A DNA stretch of 10,097 nt from NCBI GenBank assembly GCA_019686145.1, contig JADGHK010000048.1, positions 1 to 10,097 of the forward strand. Reading direction: 5' to 3'. Shown here piece by piece: positions 1-7,498 of this stretch (the stretch's first letter is position 1; each line of letters begins with the position of its first letter). Position numbers and translations under genes: made by a program. The notes under the pieces were generated by a model that saw nothing but the letters and a program-made list of their open reading frames with translations, searched no databases and was not told the DNA's origin. This DNA is from Bryobacteraceae bacterium (GTDB lineage Bacteria > Acidobacteriota > Terriglobia > Bryobacterales > Bryobacteraceae).

Positions 1-212
1 TCGAGTAGAACATAATCCGATTCCAAGGTAGTGTCAGCCGTGAGTTCCCCGCACCAATAGCCCTCGGGGCTTTGAAGCGATAAAAGTGCGCAGCTCTGCC
101 GCTGGATGGCCTCCCCGACCTTTTCGGCCAGCGCTCGCTTTTCAGCGGCGTGCGAGACAATACTGCGTCTGGTGCGGGATTCCGAAGGCGCCACCCACTC
201 AAATCCACTCAT
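1..212 (-). CDS. shc: Squalene-hopene cyclase, N-terminal part (runs off left edge)
   Basis: Reading the minus strand from the ATG at 212 gives 70 residues open to the window edge. Residues 47-53 (QSPEGYW) form a QW motif (Q-x3-G-x-W), the repeat signature of class II triterpene cyclases. It is followed by CGELTADTTLESDYVLL, which matches the block near the N-terminus of bacterial squalene-hopene cyclases (G-x-W-x-x-E-L-x-x-D-x-T-L-E-x-[ED]-Y). In that family the enzyme cyclises squalene to hopene or hopanol at the inner face of the cytoplasmic membrane, the committed step of hopanoid synthesis. The catalytic DxDD motif lies further on and is not in the window. An in-frame stop precedes the ATG, at 228. 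The best Shine-Dalgarno (GAGG) is rather far away, about 13 bases, so a GTG at residue 7 is an alternative start. A related prenyl/terpene cyclase cannot be excluded from 70 residues. Confidence 0.8.
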   Translation of the reverse strand, partial: MSGFEWVAPSESRTRRSIVSHAAEKRALAEKVGEAIQRQSCALLSLQSPEGYWCGELTADTTLESDYVLL

Positions 213-385
213 TCGGAGTACTAAACCTCATAAGACAAAGATCGATTTCCCACTCATTATCAGTATTGCATTTCGAATTCTCATGATCGAGTGGGCAGGC
301 TCCGATCTTTCGCCAGCGGTTCCCGGCGTGAACGCATATCAATGGCGCCGATTTCGATGTGTGGTTTGATGAAGGAATACTGGCA
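213..385. promoter_or_regulatory. Divergent intergenic region, presumed two promoters
   Basis: These 173 bases lie between the start of the minus-strand cyclase gene and the start of the plus-strand ThDP enzyme gene, so both promoters must be here or inside the genes. It is more AT-rich between about 215 and 285 than its surroundings. A GATAAT hexamer on the minus strand (256-261) could be a -10 box for the cyclase, but no convincing -35 box sits 16-18 bases upstream. A TTGCAT on the plus strand (266-271) has no good -10 partner. No terminator, clear operator palindrome or RNA gene was seen. Confidence 0.4.
371..376 (+). promoter_or_regulatory. Ribosome binding site deciding the ThDP enzyme start
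   Basis: GAAGGA lies 9 bases before the ATG at 386. The earlier in-frame ATG at 359 has no purine-rich sequence before it, and its extra nine residues do not fit the family N-terminus, so 386 is preferred. Confidence 0.7.
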
Positions 386-1939
386 ATGAACGGCGCTGAA
401 TGTCTCTTAAGAACGCTTTTGATTAACGGCGTGAACGTCTGCTTCATGAACCCGGGGACGTCGGAGATGCAGTTCGTCTCCGCGCTGGATCGCGTGCCTG
501 AGATGCGGGGAGTTTTGTGTCTAGTGGAGGGAGTCTGTTCGGGGGCCGCTGACGGTTATGCACGGATGCTCGGGAAGCCGGCATCGACTCTTCTTCACCT
601 CGGTCCCGGCCTTGCCAATGCGCTGTCGAACTTCCACAACGCCCGAAAGGCCCGATCGCCGGTCATTAGCATCGTGGGCGAACACTCGACCCAGCATCTT
701 CCTTATAACGCGCCGCTCACAGCCGACATTCCAGCCTTCGCGCGCACGGTTTCCAATTGTGTCCGGGTCCTGGAAACCCCGGATCAAATGGGACCGGCAG
801 CTTCGGCAGCCGTCGAAGCGGCACTGCGTCCGCCGGGGCAAATCTCCACCCTGATCATCCCTGCCGACTTCTCCTGGAGCCCGGCCGGCAGCGTGGGAGA
901 ACGGGTCGACGTACGCCCGAGATCGATTCCCGGTCCGGAGAAGATCCGGCACGCGGCTTCAATCCTGAGATCGGAAGCGCGTGTCGGTATCCTTCTTGGA
1001 GGTTCTTCGCTGCTTCGGCCGGGCCTCCTGGCGGCCGGAAAGATCGGTGCAGCCAGCAGGACGTTGATTCTCGCCGATCGCAATGCAGCTCGTTACGAAC
1101 GTGGCTGTGGTCTTTTCGCACCCAAACGGATCCCCTACTTTCCGGAGCCGGCGAACGATTTGCTCGCCGGCCTCGCCCATCTGATTCTGGTCGAGACCCA
1201 GCCCCCTGTCTCTTTCTTTGGATACCCGGGGCAGCGCAGTCTGGTGGCGCCTGAAGACTGCGAGTACCACGTGCTGGCGTCGCCGGAAGAGAATGGGGCA
1301 GCTGCGCTCGAAATGCTTGCTGCGGAGCTGGGCGCAGATGCGCCTCCAGCGGAGACGCCGCCATCGAACGCGCGTTCCGTGCCCGAGGAAGGTCCGCTGA
1401 CGCCGTCAGTGATCGGGCAGATTGTGGCGGCCATGCTTCCCGAAGGCGCCATCATCTCTGACGAGATGGTCTCATCGAGCGAAGCAGTCTGGCCGCATCT
1501 CGGCTCCGCCTTGCCTCACAGCCACCTGCCAGTGACAGGAGGATCGATCGGCCAGGGCCTTCCAGTCGCCCTGGGCGCTGCGATCGCCTGCCCCGACCGC
1601 AAGGTAGTTGCGCTCGAAGCCGATGGCAGCGCGATGTACTCCCTGCAGGCTCTTTGGACGATCGCCCGGGAGAACTTGGACGTCACGGTCGTGATCTTCG
1701 CGAATCGCCGTTACCGTATCCTCGACGTTGAAAGGGAACGAACCAAGGCGGGGAGCTTTGGGCCGCGTGCCAACGACATGATTGACATTGGAAGGCCCGA
1801 TATCGACTTCGTTCTGCTCGCTAAAGGTTTGGGCATTCCGGCAACCCGCGTCGACACCAGCCGGGCGTTTGCTGCTCGGTTCCGGTTGGCGATGGAGGAA
1901 CGTGGCCCAAGCCTGATTGAGGCGGTCCTGTGCTCCTGA
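386..1939 (+). CDS. Thiamine-diphosphate-dependent enzyme, acetolactate synthase/benzoylformate decarboxylase-like
   Basis: 517 residues, three-domain ThDP-enzyme layout. The N-terminal Pyr domain has NPGTSEMQF (22-30), the catalytic glutamate in LVEGV (E48) that activates the cofactor, and GAADGYARM (53-61). The middle domain spans about 180-325. The C-terminal PP domain carries the Mg/ThDP motif as EADGSAMYSLQ (411-421) ending at N440, so the first Gly of the usual GDGS is Ala; I recall this variant as common in one branch annotated 'acetolactate synthase large subunit'. Such enzymes decarboxylate a 2-keto acid and may ligate the product to a second carbonyl. The true substrate cannot be read from sequence. 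No regulatory small subunit (ilvN) gene and no other ilv gene is adjacent, which argues against a housekeeping branched-chain amino acid role. It is divergent from the cyclase gene and ends 4 bases from the convergent acetyltransferase gene. Confidence 0.85.
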   Translation: MNGAECLLRTLLINGVNVCFMNPGTSEMQFVSALDRVPEMRGVLCLVEGVCSGAADGYARMLGKPASTLLHLGPGLANALSNFHNARKARSPVISIVGEHSTQHLPYNAPLTADIPAFARTVSNCVRVLETPDQMGPAASAAVEAALRPPGQISTLIIPADFSWSPAGSVGERVDVRPRSIPGPEKIRHAASILRSEARVGILLGGSSLLRPGLLAAGKIGAASRTLILADRNAARYERGCGLFAPKRIPYFPEPANDLLAGLAHLILVETQPPVSFFGYPGQRSLVAPEDCEYHVLASPEENGAAALEMLAAELGADAPPAETPPSNARSVPEEGPLTPSVIGQIVAAMLPEGAIISDEMVSSSEAVWPHLGSALPHSHLPVTGGSIGQGLPVALGAAIACPDRKVVALEADGSAMYSLQALWTIARENLDVTVVIFANRRYRILDVERERTKAGSFGPRANDMIDIGRPDIDFVLLAKGLGIPATRVDTSRAFAARFRLAMEERGPSLIEAVLCS

Positions 1940-1943
1940 GAGC

Positions 1944-2411
1944 TCAATGGGCGCTACGGGTTAATACGAAGTCTTTCTCGAAGATCTCGTAGGACGTCCG
2001 CTGCATGCCGAGGCTGGCGTAGGTGTGTTGCGCCTTCGTGTTGCCGCCTTCAACATAAAGCCTCAATCCGCAGACACCGGGCAGATCCCTTGCCTGCTTC
2101 TCCACATGCTCGTACAGAGCTCGGAACACTCCACGCCGGCGGTGCTCGGGACTTACATAGACACTCTGAATCCACCAGAAAGTCCCGTTGCGCCAATCGC
2201 TCCATTCGAACGTGATCATCATCTGCCCGACGACACGCCGCTCGACTTCGGCAACCCAGTAGAAGCCTTTCCTCGGATCAGAGAGGACTGCTTTCACACC
2301 ACATCGCAGCCTCTCGCGATCCAGCATCAGGCCTTCTGTCTCAAGAGCCATGGCGGCATTGAAGTCAATGAGCGTATCGAGGTCTTGAATCGTTCCCAGC
2401 CGGATAGTCAC
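1944..2411 (-). CDS. GNAT family N-acetyltransferase
   Basis: 155 residues starting at a GTG (2409-2411) and beginning TIRLGTIQDLDTLIDFN, the typical first strand and helix of GNAT proteins. Strand 4 and motif A are SVYVSPEHRRRGVFRALYEH (83-102), where R-x-x-G binds the pyrophosphate of acetyl-CoA; the third position of Q/R-x-x-G-x-G/A is Phe. Motif B is YVEGGNTKAQHTYASLGM (119-136) with the usual N-x-x-A-x-x-x-Y-x-x-x-G-[MF] pattern. The WSDWRNG and WW residues at about 70-80 belong to a widespread conserved subfamily of unknown substrate. It probably acetylates an amine of a small molecule or peptide. It starts 15 bases after the stop of the tail hub gene on the same strand and has only a weak ribosome binding site, so it may be read through from the tail operon. 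It looks host-like rather than phage structural. Confidence 0.85.
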   Translation of the reverse strand: MTIRLGTIQDLDTLIDFNAAMALETEGLMLDRERLRCGVKAVLSDPRKGFYWVAEVERRVVGQMMITFEWSDWRNGTFWWIQSVYVSPEHRRRGVFRALYEHVEKQARDLPGVCGLRLYVEGGNTKAQHTYASLGMQRTSYEIFEKDFVLTRSAH

Positions 2412-2426
2412 TGGATCGATTCTAGC

Positions 2427-5400
2427 CTATAGCCGAACCGTCACCGTGAGATCCCGGCCCGGATTCCCGGCGCCGCCCTGAGGCGCGGCGACAATGTCCA
2501 GATCGAGCGACGCGCCCGCCCGCAGCGGTGGCAGACCGAAGCCGTCGACGACATTCGAAATTGTGGCGCCGGGTGGAATCGTCAGAACCGCGTACGTCTC
2601 TGAGTCCTGCCGCAGCTCCAGGACAACAGGTTCGAGAGCCGGCGCCTCACGGACGGTCGCGAATATGTCTCGTACCGACTGCGTCGCATCCACAATGAGC
2701 GTCGGAACCGCATTCGATTGAACGGCAAGGTGCCCTTCCACCTGCATTGACATCTGCCCTCCGGAGAGAGTTCGCAAACCGCCGTCAACCAGAGAGGTAA
2801 ATGAAAACCGGGAAGTTTCGCTATGCCCCCGGCTGTTGGTAACGAAAAGCTCTCCCAAGGCAATCCGCGCGTTGGGCAGGTAAAACGGAAAGCTGTAGTT
2901 GCCGCTCGCCGGGCTTCCGAAGAAGTCTCGAACAAACGGGAGCACGAACACTTTTCGATCAAGGTGATACACCTTCTCGCCCGCCTGGTGGCTGGACAAG
3001 GGGCTTTCATGCGACGCACGAACGACGCGGTACCGCTGCCCATCGTCGAGCACGTCACTGATTACCATGATTTCCCGGCCCACCTGCAGCCAGTGCCCGG
3101 CTTGACCAGGGCCAGGCGCATTCAGCTCAACGTACTCCGTCTCCTCGTCCATCGGTACAGCCAGCTCATACGGGTTTGGGCTCTTCAGTTCGTCCCAGTA
3201 GCCTACGGAGAACGTCCCTGCAGTAATGCTTCGCGTATTCTCCAGGCTGGGAAATCCAATCGCCAGAAGCTCGACATTACCCCGCCCGGCTACCGAAAGA
3301 CCAAACACTGGCGCATCGGGCTTATCCGCGTCGACAGCCGCGCCGCCAATGCGCCATCGCGTAACTGGCGATAGTTCCAGAGAGCACTCATCGCCAAATA
3401 CGTTCGCGCTCCTGCCAACGATATGAATCGTGGCTCCGCCGCGGTTCGGCACTTCGAACTCCACGGGGCTCGCCGGCGTTTGAGCAGCAAAATGCCAGGC
3501 GGATTCGGCAACGCAGAACTTGCTGGTTCCGTCCGGCTCTACCACCCAATTGGAAGACAGAGTAAGAGTCGTTTCGTCGTTCGAGAGAACAATCGCCTCT
3601 TGCCCGGCTCCCCGCCCCGCCGTGATCCGGACCGTCATCCCCTTGTGCTCATCCGGCACCATCTGGAGAGTGCCATTTCCGATCGTGTTCCTTGAAAAGA
3701 TCTCAGTGTCCGTCTCCGGGCGTGTCTCCAGGCGCCAGTAGAAATTGGCATGGTCGTAATTCGCATCCGGCGGCCGGATCGCCTCGGCCTCCAGGCCCTC
3801 ATCGACAAAGGTTGCTGCGATCGGCTGATTGGAAGCGATCCTTAGAAGTTGCGCAGGTGACAATCCGCGGTAAACATGGAAGCCCGCTGCGCCAGCCGGG
3901 AAGCTTAAGTTGTTCAGCGTCACGCGATTCGTATCGGTCCCTGACGGGATGCGAGCCCGGGCGACAAAGGAGATCCCCGTCTCCTCCCCGTGACCATCCA
4001 CGGCCGAGACCGCGTAGTAGTACGTTTGGCCTCCAGGCAAACTCCCGCCCACCGTCTCGATATCCGGCGAGAAACCGAGAATCGGCAGACCGCGCAAAGC
4101 CGCCGTTGGTTTCGTGGGAGCAAGAAATCCCACCTTGAGGCGCAGGATCATAGCACCGTCCGCACCCTCGGCGCCCTGCTCCACCACCTCGTAGTCCGTT
4201 TCGCCGTCGCTCCTCGCAATCAGCCCAACGAGTGGCCGCGGAACGCGTACTTCGTACTCCCTCTGGCGCCGGCCCGGCCGCTCCAGCCCGCTGTCGGTTT
4301 CGTACCAAAGGTCTTCATGAATCTGAGCGACGATAGTCGCCGTCATGTAATTCGGCCCCGGAATGATTCGCCGGATGCGAAAAGGCTGGCGGTCAAATCC
4401 CTCCTTGAGGTAAGTAACCGTGATGATATCGCCCGGTTGAAGCCCGATCGCACGGACACTCGTATCGAATTCCACATAGACATTCCCGCGCACCGAGCGG
4501 TCCAGTTGCGTTCGTATAATCCGCGACGCCTGGCTGAAGTTCGGAATCCCGAGCGCGTTCAGCGGAGCGCTGATTTCCTGATTCGCCACAATCGCATCGT
4601 CGACATTCACTATCGACAGGCTGTCCTGCTGGTACTCGTTGAATTCGTCCTGAAACTCGACATAAAAGCGATTGGGCGTATCCGCCGTACTTCGAGACCA
4701 CACGCGCAGCGCCGGCTCCCCGGATTCACGGCGCAGGATGCCCGAAAACGGCGACGAGCTGTCTCCAAACTCGTACGCCGGCCATCCGCCGTCGAGGGGC
4801 TCCGTGCTGTTGCTTCCCTCTGGCTTCTCGGGCTGCTGCAATCGCAGCGTTGTTTCCGGCCGTAGTTGCAGTCTCCCGTCGCCGCTGAACGTCAGTTGAA
4901 GACTGCTCCCCACCCGGATGCCGCGGACGATATCGGCGGCGCTCCTGCGTTTCGTCAGCACCAGATTGCACTGGAACCTCGGGATCATCACGGGATTTCC
5001 ATGGGTATCCCGTGCCTCAATCTGTTCGGCGCAGAATGCCGCGGTCTTCGCGAAGCTCTTTACGTCAATCTCGTCCAGCCGCCATCCGCTGCGCCGGAAC
5101 ACATCCAGAAGCACCCAGGCAGGATTGTTGGTAAAGCTTTCTCCCAGATAGTTCCCATTCTCGTCAAAGCGCGGCAGCTTGAGCCCCTGAAGCAGCACTT
5201 TTACTCGCGGCAACGATTTTCCATCGCTGATACGGTTCGGCACGACCAGAGAAAGAAACGCCATGCTGCCGTAAGGGTCGCCCAGAGGATTCCCGGCGGA
5301 GTCCGCAAAATCGAGGTTGAACCCTCCGTTGCGCCCTCCTTTACTGACGATGTTGAACCAGCCGGTCCCCGTCATGTTGACTCCCGCCACCCCCTCCGGA

Positions 5401-6341
5401 ATCTCGATGTCATTGACGACGACCTTCAGCACGGCTTCGATCTCACCCGCTCCCAGGAGCACCTCCATCCGGGTGAGATTTCCATCGTTCCGCGCAAACA
5501 CGATAGGGGGTTCATACCAGGCGGTGCCGTATACGATAGGAACGAAATCGTTGTACCGTGCCTGGTTCTCGACAGTGCGGGAAAGGTGAGTGCCTTTCTC
5601 TCCATAGCCTCGCACCAGAATGTCCGACGGAACGAATTCCAGACCTCCGAAACGGGCGGTTGGCCGCCCTGCCGAGTCCTGGCGAAACATCCCGCGCTGC
5701 TCGCATTGCTCGCGGCTGTAGTCGCAGGACGTGAACGGTCCGTTCGTATCCAGGTTTCCGACGCCTCCCGCCACATCCGCCGAGTAGCCGCATCGATAGA
5801 AAAAGGAATACTTGCCATCCGGCCCGCCGTCGACCGCAACCTGGCGCTGCTCTGCCGTAGACGGAAACATCCACGGACACCGGCGCTGTATCCTCACTTC
5901 CGGCAGCAGGAGCCGCTGCAGGCTGAGCCGGTTTGTGAAGCTGAGCCGGATGCTTGTCTCGTTGATCTCGTCCGGAGGATTCGCGATGCCGACGAACAAC
6001 GTCACGGTCTCGCTGACCGGCACTTCCTCAACCAGATCAACGAATGCGAACCGCGTTTTCAGCCGCGCGCCCTTCCACCCGCCGTTCCGCTCAATCTGCG
6101 AGAATCTGGAGTCAACATTGGAAAGTGTGAGTGAGAGGCGGGAAAGACTGTCGACTCCGTCCTCGGATCCCGACTTGAGCTCAAATGCATTGTGCCGCAA
6201 TACCCGAGCTTCATACGTCTCCCCGTCAACGGTCACGCGGTGCGTCGACCAGCGCTCGATCGCCCCGGTCGGTAGTTCGCACTCGAACAGCACCAGCGGC
6301 GTATCGAGCTGCTCTTGTTCTTTCAGGACGTGAATCGGCAT
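2427..6341 (-). CDS. Tail hub/tip protein: gpL-like four-Cys domain fused to gpJ-like hub
   Basis: 1304 residues. Residues 1-150 look like the N-terminal beta domain of gpL/DUF2163 hub proteins. Residues 151-235 hold four cysteines, C155 (RRCPW), C184 (YRCGY), C206 and C213 (C-x6-C), followed by ARFGGLEF; this CW..CGY..C-x6-C..FGG pattern resembles lambda gpL, whose C-terminal cysteines bind an iron-sulfur cluster. Residues 262-320 (VPIVYGTAW onward) and 405-680 (NNPAWVLLDVF onward, ending at the VGLQPGD-type strand near 632-640) match the gpJ/phage tail protein hub. Residues 740-850 form an FN3-like module with YYYAVSAVDGHGEETG. The remainder is beta-rich and of unknown fold, likely cell-surface-binding. 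Expected role: trimeric tip that closes the tail tube and contacts the target cell. The ATG has GAGGTG 6 bases upstream (6348-6353). Cysteines are rare elsewhere in the protein. The overall class is clear; the fusion reading is an inference. Confidence 0.8.
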   Translation of the reverse strand: MPIHVLKEQEQLDTPLVLFECELPTGAIERWSTHRVTVDGETYEARVLRHNAFELKSGSEDGVDSLSRLSLTLSNVDSRFSQIERNGGWKGARLKTRFAFVDLVEEVPVSETVTLFVGIANPPDEINETSIRLSFTNRLSLQRLLLPEVRIQRRCPWMFPSTAEQRQVAVDGGPDGKYSFFYRCGYSADVAGGVGNLDTNGPFTSCDYSREQCEQRGMFRQDSAGRPTARFGGLEFVPSDILVRGYGEKGTHLSRTVENQARYNDFVPIVYGTAWYEPPIVFARNDGNLTRMEVLLGAGEIEAVLKVVVNDIEIPEGVAGVNMTGTGWFNIVSKGGRNGGFNLDFADSAGNPLGDPYGSMAFLSLVVPNRISDGKSLPRVKVLLQGLKLPRFDENGNYLGESFTNNPAWVLLDVFRRSGWRLDEIDVKSFAKTAAFCAEQIEARDTHGNPVMIPRFQCNLVLTKRRSAADIVRGIRVGSSLQLTFSGDGRLQLRPETTLRLQQPEKPEGSNSTEPLDGGWPAYEFGDSSSPFSGILRRESGEPALRVWSRSTADTPNRFYVEFQDEFNEYQQDSLSIVNVDDAIVANQEISAPLNALGIPNFSQASRIIRTQLDRSVRGNVYVEFDTSVRAIGLQPGDIITVTYLKEGFDRQPFRIRRIIPGPNYMTATIVAQIHEDLWYETDSGLERPGRRQREYEVRVPRPLVGLIARSDGETDYEVVEQGAEGADGAMILRLKVGFLAPTKPTAALRGLPILGFSPDIETVGGSLPGGQTYYYAVSAVDGHGEETGISFVARARIPSGTDTNRVTLNNLSFPAGAAGFHVYRGLSPAQLLRIASNQPIAATFVDEGLEAEAIRPPDANYDHANFYWRLETRPETDTEIFSRNTIGNGTLQMVPDEHKGMTVRITAGRGAGQEAIVLSNDETTLTLSSNWVVEPDGTSKFCVAESAWHFAAQTPASPVEFEVPNRGGATIHIVGRSANVFGDECSLELSPVTRWRIGGAAVDADKPDAPVFGLSVAGRGNVELLAIGFPSLENTRSITAGTFSVGYWDELKSPNPYELAVPMDEETEYVELNAPGPGQAGHWLQVGREIMVISDVLDDGQRYRVVRASHESPLSSHQAGEKVYHLDRKVFVLPFVRDFFGSPASGNYSFPFYLPNARIALGELFVTNSRGHSETSRFSFTSLVDGGLRTLSGGQMSMQVEGHLAVQSNAVPTLIVDATQSVRDIFATVREAPALEPVVLELRQDSETYAVLTIPPGATISNVVDGFGLPPLRAGASLDLDIVAAPQGGAGNPGRDLTVTVRL

Positions 6342-6344
6342 TGG

Positions 6345-7145
6345 CTACACCTCAGTGAGGCTGGATCGCAATCGAAGCAGGCAGGCGTACAGCCCGTTCG
6401 AATGCGCAATCGCGGACAACCTGTCATCGACGAACCGCGTTTGCGGGAAGACGCCGCTTTGCCCTAACGTTTTCTTGTAGGTGGAAGGATGCAGCTGAGG
6501 TTCCACCTGCAAACCAAAAATTTCCACGCTCGCGCCCGGCTCCAGCTCCACGCCAAATCGTATTTGCTCGGCGCCGCTCATCAAGCTTCCGTGACAAAAC
6601 GACCGGCTCCAGCTCCCGCTCGTGCGCACCTCGACCCGGTCGGTCAACCCGCCGCTCTCTCTGATCAGGAACAAGGAGTCGCCGGAATTCGAGCGCACGG
6701 ACAGGCTGAACACATACTGGTACCAGCCAGGTGCGGGAATCACCTGGGATAGCGACTGCGTGACCTGGGCGAGGTTCGTGAGCCGGACCGCCCGGTTCGT
6801 GCCCAGCGGATCGCTAATGCCCTTCGTAATCTCCAGCAATGGGCCTTTCGACCAGATTCCCGCCTCGAAGTCTTCGCTCCAGGCAAGAAGATTCGACGTT
6901 GGATCAAGGAATGTGAACGCCGCCAGCCGGCCCTCCACGTTGCGATGCAAGGTATCGAGCGCCAGCCATTCGTCCTGGCTCAATGAGGTGTACCTGAGCT
7001 CCCATTCCACGGCGGCTGCCTCGGGATCCGCCAGCTTCAGCTCCCGGCCGTCAGCCGATACCGTTTGAATCGTCCTTCTCACCAGCCGCTTCGACAGCGG
7101 GAACTGGCTGACGCAGCCGGTTGAGAGTTGCGGGAAGAAGTTCAT
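6345..7145 (-). CDS. gpM/Dit-like distal tail protein with inserted carbohydrate-binding-like domain
   Basis: 266 residues. The first 83 residues (FFPQLSTGCVSQFP, DGRELKL, WELRYTSLS, GRLAAFTFLDP) follow the same pattern as the adjacent 117-residue gpM-like protein. At about residue 84, just after the F-x-F-x-DP strand, a block begins with NLLAWSEDFEAGIWSK and ends near 235; this is the start of a jelly-roll module seen repeatedly in phage tail and fibre proteins, with FGLQVEPQ and a STYKKT end. The gpM-like fold resumes at TRFVDDRLSAIAHSNGLYAC (237-256). It probably sits at the distal tail ring and may bind cell-surface glycans. Its start overlaps the stop of the preceding gene as ATGA and has a perfect AAGGAG 5 bases upstream. 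It is 3 bases from the hub gene. The sugar-binding role is inferred. Confidence 0.7.
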   Translation of the reverse strand: MNFFPQLSTGCVSQFPLSKRLVRRTIQTVSADGRELKLADPEAAAVEWELRYTSLSQDEWLALDTLHRNVEGRLAAFTFLDPTSNLLAWSEDFEAGIWSKGPLLEITKGISDPLGTNRAVRLTNLAQVTQSLSQVIPAPGWYQYVFSLSVRSNSGDSLFLIRESGGLTDRVEVRTSGSWSRSFCHGSLMSGAEQIRFGVELEPGASVEIFGLQVEPQLHPSTYKKTLGQSGVFPQTRFVDDRLSAIAHSNGLYACLLRLRSSLTEV

Positions 7146-7495
7146 CTCATCTCCTTGATCGTGAGTTCTGTCCTGGCTCTGGACTCGTCGTCAAACTCGA
7201 AGGTCAGTTCGTCGTTCTCCAGACTGCAATTGGGATATTCGGTGCCATCCCACGGATCCCGGAAGGAGAAGCTTCCACGGCTGCCCTGGACCGCGTTGAA
7301 GAACTCCTGGAGCATCAGCACCTCCTCCTCGCTCAGCAGCTCCAGCCGCACCAGCCATCTCCTCAGCGGCTTCCGCTGCGTGCTGATTCGCTGCTCGCTC
7401 CCGTCGACGAACCGCAAGACTTCCGTGCGAAAGTCGACGTCCCTCTGGCTCGGGTACTGCAGAATCGCCCCGGTCTTAAGCGTCGGAAAAGTCAT
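7142..7495 (-). CDS. Minor tail protein, lambda gpM-like (distal tail)
   Basis: 117 residues. The pattern FPTLKTGAILQYPSQR, RFVDGSEQR (28-36), RRWLVRLELLSEEEVLMLQE, FSFRDPWDGTEYPNC (76-90) parallels lambda gpM, in which an F-G-D-G-Y-S-Q-R stretch and a G-x-x-x-F-x-W-x-x-P...V-x-C stretch occur at the same places. Length is close to that of gpM (about 110). In long-tailed phages this protein forms a ring at the tail end between the tube and the hub. It lies 3 bases after the tape-measure-like gene and overlaps the following gene by 4 bases (ATGA), so the two are likely translationally coupled. The assignment rests on pattern matching by eye; DUF2460-type Dit protein is the equivalent name in gene transfer agents. 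Confidence 0.7.
   Translation of the reverse strand: MTFPTLKTGAILQYPSQRDVDFRTEVLRFVDGSEQRISTQRKPLRRWLVRLELLSEEEVLMLQEFFNAVQGSRGSFSFRDPWDGTEYPNCSLENDELTFEFDDESRARTELTIKEMR
7151..7156 (-). promoter_or_regulatory. Strong ribosome binding site inside the preceding gene
   Basis: AAGGAG lies 5 bases before the ATG at 7145 and within the last codons of the upstream gene. It fixes the start of the second gpM-like gene and shows that it can be initiated independently of the 4-base overlap. Confidence 0.75.
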
Positions 7496-7498
7496 AGG

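Noticed and set aside
359..388. Upstream ATG at 359 as start of the ThDP enzyme
   Set aside because: No ribosome binding site, and the extra residues do not match the family; the ATG at 386 has GAAGGA at a proper distance.
199..447. 82-codon open frame on the minus strand across the divergent promoter region
   Set aside because: It overlaps both the cyclase start and the ThDP enzyme start and has no family resemblance; chance frame.
1940..1943. Bidirectional terminator between the convergent genes
   Set aside because: Only 4 bases separate the two stop codons and no inverted repeat with a T-tract was seen across the junction.
3990..4865. 291-codon open frame on the plus strand
   Set aside because: Antisense to the hub gene with Arg-rich composition and no family resemblance.
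4866..6134. 422-codon open frame on the plus strand
   Set aside because: It lies wholly antisense to the tail hub gene, has a low-complexity Arg/Pro/His-rich product typical of antisense frames in high-GC DNA, and no ribosome binding site. The hub frame is the one with recognisable domains.
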